A stretch of DNA of 64,000 nucleotides, taken from the NCBI RefSeq assembly GCF_023856365.1, contig NC_064538.1, positions 15,857,435 through 15,921,434 of the forward strand. The letters are read 5' to 3'. The stretch comes from Brienomyrus brachyistius (Eukaryota > Chordata > Actinopteri > Osteoglossiformes > Mormyridae). Shown in pieces: positions 42,400 to 52,712 of this stretch. The notes under the pieces were generated by a model. It searched no databases. It was given only the letters and a program-made list of their open reading frames with translations, and was not told the origin of the DNA. Each line of letters begins with the position of its first letter. Within the stretch, counting starts at the first letter, position 1. A program made the position numbers and the translations under genes.

Positions 42400-43450
42400 G
42401 CGATGTTTACTTCTTTTGCTTTCTGCAGGGACACTTTGTACAGAGCCCGGGACGGGATATGGGAGGAAAAAAAAGAAACATTTGCAAGATCTCGCAAAAC
42501 ATTAGTAACTGTGCTGTGTCCATTTGAAATACAAAAGATGGAATTTTGGCCTATTTATCAACTAATAAGTATAAACGTAAACGATATAGACATGTCCAGT
42601 GAAGTGTATTTAAACATTAAACTCTGGGGGACAATGCACAACATGTAACTTTCATATTATGTGTTTTAATACTCATTTATTTATACTAATTCACTGTCAG
42701 TGACTTTAAGCAAGACAGATGGGCTGTTGAACATTACGTGCGCACAAAAATTGAAATATATATATTAAAAAACACGTTGAAAGATATTACAGCCGGGAAA
42801 ATGCATATAAAGCTAACTTTATCACGGTGCTGAAATTCCATTTCCATACATGTATACATCATCAATCGAGAATATCAGGGAGGCATACACGAAACCTTAA
42901 CTCTGGCACCGCGGTAAAAATGATCTTGATTTGGTTTTCCAGCTGCCATACATCTTTCAACAAAAGCGAACAACACCGATTTTTAAGATTTATGTACGGT
43001 CGAATTTTACAGAATATTTCCGTGGTGGTGGTTGCACTTTATGATCAATAGGCCAGCTGTCTTTCTTAGTCACTGGCAGTGAATGGACATAGTTCAATTA
43101 TTATTATTATTATTATTAATAATAATAATAATTATTATTATTATTATAAGAACACATAATATGAAAGTTACATGGTGTGCATTGTCCCCCAAAGTTTAAT
43201 GCTTAAAGCACACTTAACTGGACATGTCTGCATCGTTTACATTTATACTTATTAGTCGATAAATAGGCCAAAAATCCATCTTTTGTATTTCAAACGGATA
43301 CAACACAGCTATTAATGTTTTATGAGATCTCACAAATGTTTGTTTTTTTCTCCCGATAATGTTTTGCGAGATCTCACAAATGTTTATCTTTTTTCCTCCC
43401 ATGTCCCCTCCTGGGCTCCGTAAGTTTGTAACACGCTGATCACAAAAAAA
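42400..43450. mobile_element. Large inverted-repeat DNA element (~250-bp arms)
   Basis: The left arm (about 42420-42665) and right arm (about 43150-43430) are reverse complements: both carry GAGCCC(G/A)GGA, GGGAGGAAAAAA, AGATCTC(G/A)CAAAACATTA, TTTGAAATACAAAAGATGGA, AGTATAAA(C/T)GTAAACGAT, GGGGGACAATGCACA and TTTCATATTATGTGTT. The right arm has an extra ~45-bp internal duplication around GAGATCTC. The 480-bp spacer has no open transposase. This fits a non-autonomous DNA transposon with long terminal inverted repeats; the superfamily is not identified. Confidence 0.75.
43098..43148. repeat. Palindromic (ATT)n/(AAT)n tract
   Basis: ATT triplets switch to AAT and back, producing a self-complementary run inside the large inverted-repeat element. 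Confidence 0.85.
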
Positions 43451-43505
43451 TATTAAACCCCATAACTGAATCAGTTCCATTTAAATAAAATGGATAAATC
43501 AAAGG

Positions 43506-46500
43506 TCAATACCATTTGGAAGAGTTATACTGCATCACGGATTCAAATTTTCTCTCTCTGTATAGTGTGCTCTTCTTCATCATATATAACAGCACCAAGT
43601 CACAGATAAAAACTCCCTGAAATGATACCAAGCACTCATTTCAGAATTTTTGTAAAGCAGAATCAAGCATCACCACTATTATGACATTTTCCATTTGAAA
43701 ATCCAAATTTACTGTTAGTTAAAAACAACCAGCTAGTGTTTTACTCATCCTTTAAACTGTATTCTCTTAGCACAACCTGTTGAGGTTGCTGAAAAACATC
43801 CAGAAAAGTCTTGTGTTTTTGTACTCACTGCACCCATCACAGCCAATCCAGAGCCAATATTAACTACAGTGGGGATTATATTAAACTTTCCGGCCTGAAA
43901 TGTCAGCAAACAGAAATTACTCTTACTTTCAGTTCATACAGAAAAAAAGTTAGATTTACACCAAGGTTAAATATTTCAAGGGTTTACATACCTCTCCATT
44001 AACTATGATGTCGAATCGAATCCCACATACTTTATAAAGGGTACGATAAGTCTGTCCTGCCTCGTCTTTGTAATAACGAGCATACCTGGAAATCCAAGAA
44101 AACAAACACAATTTTCTATGCATATTTTTGTAACACCCATTCATCCCAGGTTAGTACAGGGCACAAGGCTGCATTTTTGTATTCGCATATTCAGATATTT
44201 TCCAACGTTATTCATGCCATGACAAGTGTTTGCTACTGTAACTTATTTAACAGTTTTTAAGTTTATAGTAAAGAAATTTCATGTTATCCCTATTTTTTAT
44301 ATAGCCAATGGCCAAATTATTTATTTGTATGTGTGAAACCTTATCAAATGTACCACTGATTGTGTGATACATCCAGCAGGGTGTCTGTGTGCTTGGGATA
44401 CCTGAAGTTATAGCCAGTTGAGATGGAGTTGGCTGAGTGGTCTAGCCGAGTGAAGCGGTACTCCGGATTACATATGTCTTTATCGAGATCACAGTTCCAC
44501 TCAATCATAATTGCGATTGACCCCCCCTGAACAAAATAAATTCAGTTAGTGAAGGTTGTAAGTCACCCAGGCATACAAGGGCACCTTCCTCAAACAATGG
44601 AAAAATCATACACCCATCGACAAATGTATTAACACTTGAGGAAATGCTGCATAATCTTGCAAATGTTATCTGAGTGAATATTTCATTTTGATAAATAGAT
44701 CTTGCCTTCACAGCCATCCTGTTAAAATCATTTCCCGACCATGCAACAATATTTCCCAGCCGAAAGATGGGGCAGTACGGGTTGGCGATCTTATCGTACA
44801 AACAGCTCTTCAAGTAAGTTTCATTTTTGGTATCCAAGACATTTGATCTGTAAAACGGATAGAAGTAAAATTTGAAAAAAAAAACACACAATGGTCCTCT
44901 GTCTTATGGCTGTCTTTTCTGTCCAGTGACCAAATAATCAACTTATATACATAATAAGAAATCATTTGCTAATTAAAAGCGACTTTTAAAAAACAAACAA
45001 AAAAAAAACTATTCTTTTTAGAGCTGGACCCTTGAGCAAGGCCCTTCACCCCAAAATTAACCAGGACGGTGCTTAATTTCTGTTGTATTCTGCCGGAATC
45101 GCTCTGTTTTTGTGTTTGTGTTCTGCTGTTATGCCTTATGCAGGTATCCTGTTAACTGGTGAGAAGCGCATTCACACGCCAGTGTTTAAGTATCCTTGCA
45201 GAAGAGTTGTGATGGCAGATTTGTCAATTTTGGAAAAGTGAATTAAAACTGTCAATATTCAGAATTGATCATGCACATATTTCAGGTTACTTAAAATATA
45301 TACTTAAGAACAATCTTTTTTAATAAGGGATTCAATTTTATATTCATAAACTGTTACAACACCTCTACAACGGCATGCATGTTTGTCATATTTTACAGTT
45401 ACGCAGGACAAGTTGTTTTTTTCATTAGCGTGTGTCTTTTATTTATTTTGATTGGTTCTCCAAACTTGACAAATCTGCTTCTGGGTTTTGCAAAAATAAG
45501 TGAATGCATGTCGCATAGCCACGTGTTTCACCAGTTAACACAATCACCACTTAAACCATGACAGTGGCACCTATTTGTGTGGATCTGGCTGTTTTCTGAT
45601 TAAAAAAACAATAATATCCATCCATCCATTTTCCAAACCGCTTATCCTATTGGGTCGCGGGCAATAATCCATCCATCCATTTTCCAAACCGCTTATCCTA
45701 TTGGGTCGCGGGCAATAATCCATCCATCCATCCATCCATTTTCCAAACCGCTTATCCTATTGGGTCGCGGGCAATAATATCAAAAAATAAAATGAAATAA
45801 AATAAGTATGCATTTTAATTTACCAACCAATTTTCATGCGATTTAAAACTATATAGCCCCCTCCAGTCCTACATTTACACCTGTCTGGTGCATTACAAGT
45901 TATAAGGAAGGGTTTAACTGATGAGCAAGCAGGCTGGTGTGGTGTGACAAATTTGTAAAGCAACTAAAACATCCATATTCTTCATTTCTTATGACCTAAA
46001 ATATGACTAGAATTCTAACAATAATGCAGGAGACTCTGTTTTAAAATATAATACAGTATAACATTGCTGTCCAACAACACTACATATGTTTCTCCTTGGA
46101 CAGTGATGATATTATATTGGAAAAAGGTAAGTGAACGCATAGTATATTTGACTTTATTTGTGCATCTTCCTGACCAGGGTCACTGGGAGCCAGGCAGCAC
46201 AGAACAGTATGTTGGGGTACACCCTGGGCGCAATGCCAGTCCATAGCAGAACACTAGGCTGAGGTACACCCTGGGCGCAATGCCAGTCCATAGCAGAACA
46301 CTAGGCTGAGGTACGCCCTGGGCGCAATGCCAGCCCATAGCAGAACACTAGGTTAGGGTACATCTTGGACACAATGCCAGTCCATAGCAGAACACTAGGC
46401 TGGGGTACATCTTGGACACAATGCCAGTCCATAGCAGAACCCTAGGCTGGGGTACATCTTGAACACAATGCCAGTCCATAGCAGAACACTAGGCTGGGGT

Positions 46501-48661
46501 ACATCTTGGACACAATGCCAGTCCATAGCAGAACACTAGGCTGGGGTACATCTTGGACACAATGCCAGTCCATAGCAGAACACTAGGCTGGGGTACATCT
46601 TGGACACAATGCCAGTCCATAGCAGAACCCTAGGCTGGGGTACATCTTGGACACAATGCCAGTCCATAGCAGAACCCTAGGCTGGGGTACATCTTGGACA
46701 CAATGCCAGTCCATAGCAGAACACTAGGCTGGGGTACATCTTGAACGCAATGCCAGTCCATAGCAGAACACTAGGCTGGGGTACATCTTGGACACAATGC
46801 CAGTCCATAACAGAACATTAGGTTAGGGTACACCTTGCATACGATGTTGGTTTGTTCAGTGTTACATAGCACCTTTACAAAAGACAAACTTCAGCATCAA
46901 AATTGCAAATACATACATTTTTCTTTGAAATAGATGAGGGGCCATTCTTTTTTGGACTTTCAGAAAAAACTAAATTTAATGAAGTAATAATGAAGGGTGG
47001 TGTGGTGGTGCAGTGGTTAGCACTGTTGCCTCACACCTCTGGGACCCGGGTTCGAATCTCCGCCTGGGTCAGATGTGTGTGGAGTTTGCATGTTCTCCCC
47101 ATGTCGTCGTGGGGTTTCCTCCGGGTACTCCGGTTTCCCCCCCACAGTCCAAAGACATGCTGAGGCTAATTGGACTTGCTAAATTGCCCGTAGGAATGCA
47201 TGTGAGAGTGAATGGTGTGTGAGTGTGCCCTGCGATGGGCTGGCCCCCCATCCTGGGTTGTTCCCTGCCTCGTGCCCATTGCTTCCGGGATAGGCTCCGG
47301 ACCCCCCGCGACCCAGTAGGATGAGCGGTTTGGAAAATGGATGGATGGATGGAATATTATTCTATGTGGTTTGTTTAACCATGATTTGTTAATATGGAGA
47401 GAACGATCAGACAACCTTCTACAGAATGTAGCGATAATGCACGAATGCAGAAATATCTCAAGTTCACCAAACATTCTCTTACTACTGTGCTCTTATACAC
47501 AGTATGTCAGATCTGCACAAAGCTGCAGTTTTCACCACCACTCAAATCATGCATGATACAGCGTGTTATGCTAACCAGCTAGTTGGCTACAACATCCTGA
47601 CTCTGACTGCTAGCTATTTATTTGGTTTTTTAAACAGGGAGCCCTGAAGTGGCTTTTTGAGTGGGGAGCCAGAAACAACAAACCCAACCCTATCTGTACA
47701 CTACTGTTCTCTACAAGAAAAACCACAAGACTCACTTTGAAAAGTTAAAATGAGGAAACCTGATGAAATTCTTTATGTAGACAGTGAAGTTCACAGCACC
47801 CATTAGGGTGGCATCCCTGGAAAATGACAGATTTTCATTAGAAAAACATCAGTTCAAATCTTACTACTTATAACAGAATCATGCTATATATATATATATA
47901 GCATACAACAGAATTACTTTTTGACAGTGATTGAAGGTCAGTGACAAGATATCCAATCTCAACATTTTAAAATTAATTAGTTTTAAATTATAATAGAAAA
48001 AGAGCAGGTGACTTCACATTGATTTATGGTTGGTCTCGACTGGACACCAGCCGTAAATCTCACAGGTGCCTGTGGAGTTTAGGCACCGACCGCTCATTAT
48101 CCCTGCAACAGACACAAATACGTACAAACTCAAGCTCATGTACATCCCAGTGAACGACATCCTGCTAGCAGCAGCAATCACAACCTCATATTCCCGACTT
48201 TAAGCCACAGGACCCTTAAGACAACCTTGAAGGTACTTGTGTTGTTTATTTAAAAGATAGGAAAATTAAATAAAAGTATTTATTGCAGAGACTAAGGCTG
48301 TCGTGTAGTACGTGTTTATGAACACCACATGCAGTCCAAGCTACGGCCAGCCACATACCGTGACTCGCTCTCACCGTAGCCTTCTCTATACAGTCGCCAT
48401 CATCCTCACACAAAGCATCTACAACCTTCGTGCTCTGCAAACAACATCAAACCATTTATTAAGAGATGTTTGGTATGACGTCGGCATGTCTTATGCTTAC
48501 TACATACATTATCTAAATATTTTTAGCAGTTAAACCAGAGGTCTCAAGGTACAGTTCATCTTTTGGCCAAAAAAAAAATCAAGCGTCTTGAGCTGAAGAC
48601 CTTCCAGCCAACGGTCCCCTGGGTTAACCAGATACACATATTATTATTATAAGAAACACAA

Positions 48662-48694
<33 letters not shown>

Positions 48695-51600
48695 CGTCAT
48701 TATTATTAATAGTAATAATAACCGAGAGTTAATACATTTCCTTAGTTAATTAATGAGTTAATAAAGCATTCCTGCACATCTTTAAAACCAAAAAGCAGTT
48801 GAACTTTACAAACTGAAAGTAAAATTCAATTTTGGTGGCAGATGTACTTTCAGGAAATGCTACCCATTGTCACACAACTGCACTGTGGCAGGAACATTAT
48901 TCATGTTAATTTACACTGACAAGTGAGATTATTTTCTAGTTGTTTCGGTCACATTGTCTGCCAAACCAGTGAAAACTGGACGGTGACACACACAGTGACA
49001 CACACCTTTTTCTCTATGTGACAAATGATACAATAACAGCTCCTGGTATTACAAGGGCAACTCTCTACCTTTCAGTTTCATTCATACAGCACTGATCCCT
49101 GCTCTTACCTCTGCACAGTACCCCAGCCTCTGATTGGGCGTCTCGATGAAATTTGTAACAATAAAGAAAACTCCTTCGCCCTGTAACACAAAACTAAGTG
49201 TTTGTATATTGCAATCTGTTCGAGTCTCTTAGGCAATTGATGGTTGTCCCTCTAACTCCCAATTCGGTCCTTGGGGACCCACAATGAGTTTATGATTTTA
49301 CTCCCTTGAGCTCCCGCGACTGTGGGTTCTGCGACTAACTCATAAAACACTTATGGAGCAAGCCACATCATCCTGGAAATTGCAGAAAGGCTTTTGCTAT
49401 CTCATTCTCAACATTCAGTTTTAATTATTTAAATGCAATGACGTTCATTGCATTGTTAGATTTTTAACATGGAATTCAATAATTGAGGCCAGATACAATT
49501 GGGCATGCAAAGTATAATGGAAAGTCTGCTTTTTCTAATGCAGGATGTGTTTTACCAGTACACCATCTATCATGCAACCCTGTTATTCCTGACGCTAGGT
49601 TACTCACCTGTGGAGGAATGACATAATCTTCAGGCCCCCATACGTGGGATACATTCTGCAATGTATTGATGAGATTCATCCCCTTGAGCTTGCTAATCAC
49701 GCTGCTCTGGATGCACTCCTCTCTTTCCTGATAGCCTTTCTGTATCAGGAAAACCCAGCTAACAAAACGCGCATATTAATTACCACTTAGCCTTAGACTT
49801 TACACTACAGGAAATAACAGCAAGATAAGCATTTTATAATTTGAATGTAAAAGGCTTCCAATATTCAGTACTGTACAAAAAAATACATTACGATCAGCAG
49901 AACAGTCACATGTCTGTGGGCCCTTGAGCACGGCCCTTAACCCCCAGCTCCCCAGGTGTCTCAAGGATCAAGAGATAACTATTGGAATTTTTAATAAGCA
50001 CTTCTATAAATATTAGGCCTATATTATAGGGCATGACTGCACAACCTCCAAGCAATGCATTAATAATTTACAACCCCAAATCAGAAAAAGTTGGGACAGG
50101 GTGGAAAATGTGAATAAAAAAATAAAGCAGTAATTCACAAATGTCCCTTAACTTTTATTTCATTGCAGACAGTATGAACACAAGATAATTCATGTATTTT
50201 TTGGTCAACATCATCTGATTTGTAAATAAACATCCATTCTTGTCATTCAGGCTTGCAACACATTCCAAAAAAAGTTGGGACGGGGGCAATTCTGGGGTAG
50301 TAATGAGGCATAATAACTAAATAATGATGTGATTTGAAACTGGTGATGTTAACAGGTGATTGCAATCATGATTCGGTACAATAGCAGCATCAAGGTAAGG
50401 CCTACTCCTTCAGGAGCAAAGATGGGCAGAGGATCGCCAGTTTGCCATCAAGTGCGGGCAAAAATCTTTGAAATGATGAAGAAAAACATTTCTCAAAGAA
50501 AGATAGGAAGAGATTTGGGCATCCCGCCCTCTACAGTGCATAACATAGTGAAAAGAATCAGGGAATCTGGAGAAATCACCGTGCGCAAAGGCCAAGGGCG
50601 CAAACCTAAACTGAATGGCCGTGATCTCCGAGCCCTCAGACGGCACTGCATTAAAAACTGTCATTCATCAATAAATGATATAACTGCGTGGGCTCAGGAC
50701 TACTTCAGGAAGTCACTCTCAAGCACTACAGTACGTAGCTACATTAGGAAATGCCAGCTAAAACTGTACTGTGCCAAAAGGAAGCCCTACATAAATAGCA
50801 TCCAGAAGCTTCTCTGGGTTCGAAGGCATCTGGGATGGTCCATTGTGCAGTGGAAACGTGTATTGTGGTCAGACGAATCGGTTTTTCACATCTTTTTTGG
50901 AAGAAATGGACGCCGTGTGCTGTGGACCAAAGAGGAAAAGGACCATCCAGACTGTTACCAGATACAAGTCCAAAAGCCAGGGTCTGTCATGGTATGGGGT
51001 TGTGTCAGTGCCTTCGGCAAAGGTAACTTGCACTTCTGCGATGGCACCATCAATGCTGAGAAGTATATCTCAGTTTTGGAGGAACAAATGCTGCCTTCAA
51101 GACGATGTCTTTTCCTGGGACGCCCATGCTTATTTCAGCAAGACAATGCCAAACCACATACTGTGCGCATAACAAAGGCATGGCTGCGTAAGAAGAGGGT
51201 GCGGATGCTTGACTGGCCGGTCTGCAGCCCTGATTTGTCTCCAATAGAGAATGTTTGGCGCATTTTGAAACGAAAATTGCGTCAAAGAAGACCCCGTACT
51301 GTTGCACACCTAAAACATTGTTTGCAGGAAGAATGGGACAAACTAACACCTGCAACACTTAGTCACTTGATTTCTTCAATGCCTAAACGTCTTTTAAGTG
51401 TTGTTAAAAGACAGGGGAACTGTACAAAGTGGTAAATGCTGTACTGTCCCAACTTTTTTTGGAATGTGTTGCAAGCCTGAATGGCAAGAATGGATGTTTA
51501 TTTACAAATCAAATGATGTTGACCAAAAAATACATGAATTATCTTGTGTTCATACTGTCTGCAATGAAATAAAAATTAAGGGACATTTGTGAATTACTGC

Positions 51601-52712
51601 TTTATTTTTTTATTCACATTTTCCACCCTGTCCCAACTTTTTCTGATTTGGGGTTGTATGTTGCAGATCTATCCTAATGGAATGTGTGAGCTGTTTTTTT
51701 TTTTTTTAAATAATGAAACAAACTTAGAAGTAACTGAGAAAACTATTAAAATCGGATAAATGAGATGAGATGAGACAAAATTCTACTAAAACAGTTCATA
51801 CCATGCCAACAAAATTTTATACTTAATCTACATTTAACCTGATTGTTTATAATTCTCTTTATTTGCAATGTATTCACAGCAGGGGCGCCGCTAAGGGGGG
51901 GAAAGTTGGGACAATTCTAAGGGCCCACGCCCTTTAGGGGCCCCCAGAGATCTGAATGGGTGTGGTAGGGGGGCCCAACCTCATATTTTGTCATAGGGCC
52001 CAAAATTGCTAGCGGCGCCCCTGATTCACAGTATCAAAGATACAAAATAATTAAAGCATTTAATGTGATCACATTTAGCCCTGGTTTGTAAAACTCAGTC
52101 GGGATGAATTACAGATAGGCTAACTAAAGACCGTACCAAGAAATCTGTCCATGCCAAGCAATCTAAAAAGTCCTAAAACACGATAACAAGCAGCTTCATA
52201 TACAAGGTTCTGTGAACGCTGCGAGGCATGCAAAAAATAGTAATAGTAGAGCTTTATTGTCATCTTAACCATATACATTAACATATGCATTAATTAAAGC
52301 GCACAGTGAGACGAACTAACGTCTTCCTAGGACCAGAGATGCAACGTACAACACAACAGGACTACAGCACACTCAGACAGATCGACAGTAAGGCTATTTA
52401 GGAGGGGGTCATAAATAATACCTGTACATATATCTCTAAATATAACACATCTACATATGCCTAAAAAAATAATATCTAAAAAACTTTTAGGAGGGAGAGC
52501 ACATCAGGGAGGCTGTGACAATACAATATACACTATACAACAATAGACTATGAGAAATAAAATTATTTATCTTACCCAATTATATATACAAGCACTCCAA
52601 GCTGGAAGAAGCGGAACAGCAGGCCGACTTTTTTATTATTGGCGATGACATACTTCTCCGTTTTGTAGTCAAACACCGAGAGGAAGACATTCTTGCAGCC
52701 TCCTCTAGCCAT
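43506..52712 (-). CDS. p2rx5: P2X5 ATP-gated cation channel, 11 exons, 379 aa
   Basis: Exons: 52576-52712 (ATG), 49608-49758, 49109-49180, 48359-48434, 48018-48102, 47736-47816, 44706-44847, 44402-44526, 43992-44085, 43829-43894, 43506-43616 (TGA). Phases join throughout; several lengths (72, 76, 81, 142, 94, 66) match the P2X family pattern. The N-terminus [19 protein letters not shown] is P2X5-like, with the conserved YKTEK before TM1. Ten ectodomain cysteines are present in the usual spacing. ATP-contact blocks include NFNFSK-type [21 protein letters not shown] and [11 protein letters not shown]2 is [21 protein letters not shown] plus [11 protein letters not shown], then the YRERK trafficking motif (YxxxK). 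It forms trimers at the plasma membrane. Intron 7 uses a GC donor. Introns 1 and 6 carry many mobile elements. The last exon reads through to a stop shortly after YxxxK, giving a short tail. Confidence 0.95.
45617..45778 (-). repeat. Three tandem copies of a SINE 3' end
   Basis: The block CATTTTCCAAACCGCTTATC CTATTGGGTCGCGGGCAATA is repeated three times head to tail with variable CCATCCATC spacing. Only the last ~50 bp of the SINE is present in each. Confidence 0.85.
46205..46835. repeat. 47-bp minisatellite, about 13 units, in p2rx5 intron 6
   Basis: Units read GGGGTACATCTTGGACACAA TGCCAGTCCATAGCAGAACA CTAGGCT. Spacing measured between successive AATGCC blocks is 47. Early units have CACCCTGGGCGC in place of CATCTTGGACAC, so there are at least two unit types in blocks. 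Confidence 0.92.
46997..47353 (+). repeat. Full-length tRNA-headed SINE in p2rx5 intron 6
   Basis: Starts near GGTGGTGCAGTGGTTAGC, B box GGGTTCGAATCTC, and ends GCGGTTTGGAAAATGGATGG. Very close to the copies at 36194 and 57353, so the family is young. Confidence 0.9.
48640..48715. repeat. (ATT)n microsatellite
   Basis: ATT triplets at 48662-48694 and a shorter run before it, in p2rx5 intron 3. Confidence 0.9.
50071..51656 (+). mobile_element. Complete Tc1-type transposon in p2rx5 intron 1
   Basis: 1,586 bp bounded by TA on each side (50069-50070 and 51657-51658). Terminal inverted repeats of about 210 bp start CAACCCCAAATCAGAAAAAG at both ends and differ at only a few positions that I can see. 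They carry an internal repeat of the TTGGGAC motif at their inner ends (near 50275 and 51450), the IR/DR plan of many fish Tc1 elements. One open transposase frame lies between. It is opposite to p2rx5 transcription. Confidence 0.95.
50368..51435 (+). CDS. Tc1-type transposase, 355 aa, open
   Basis: Intact frame from the ATG at 50368; an internal ATG (MGRGSPV, 22 residues later) is an equally likely start and gives a more typical Tc1 length of about 333. The N-terminus has paired helix-turn-helix regions ([37 protein letters not shown] as GRPR-like linker). The catalytic DD34E triad is in [24 protein letters not shown] and [12 protein letters not shown]. The protein would bind the terminal repeats and cut and paste the element at TA. 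No frameshift or stop is present. Confidence 0.93.
   Translation: MIRYNSSIKVRPTPSGAKMGRGSPVCHQVRAKIFEMMKKNISQRKIGRDLGIPPSTVHNIVKRIRESGEITVRKGQGRKPKLNGRDLRALRRHCIKNCHSSINDITAWAQDYFRKSLSSTTVRSYIRKCQLKLYCAKRKPYINSIQKLLWVRRHLGWSIVQWKRVLWSDESVFHIFFGRNGRRVLWTKEEKDHPDCYQIQVQKPGSVMVWGCVSAFGKGNLHFCDGTINAEKYISVLEEQMLPSRRCLFLGRPCLFQQDNAKPHTVRITKAWLRKKRVRMLDWPVCSPDLSPIENVWRILKRKLRQRRPRTVAHLKHCLQEEWDKLTPATLSHLISSMPKRLLSVVKRQGNCTKW
51880..52023. mobile_element. hAT MITE, 144 bp, in p2rx5 intron 1
   Basis: Terminal inverted repeat CAGGGGCGCCGCTA / TAGCGGCGCCCCTG, flanked by a perfect 8-bp duplication attcacag (51872-51879 and 52024-52031). GC-rich interior, non-coding. Confidence 0.93.
52230..52560. other. 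Probable dispersed repeat, family not named
   Basis: Contains GAGCTTTATTGTCATCTTAA, CACAGTGAGACGAAC and GACCAGAGATGCAACGTACA, phrases common in fish interspersed repeats. I saw no second copy in this window to prove it. Confidence 0.3.

Noticed and set aside
46205..46835. Regular 47-bp spacing as a CRISPR-like array
   Set aside because: Whole units repeat with no alternating unique spacers, and the host is a vertebrate; this is a minisatellite in an intron.
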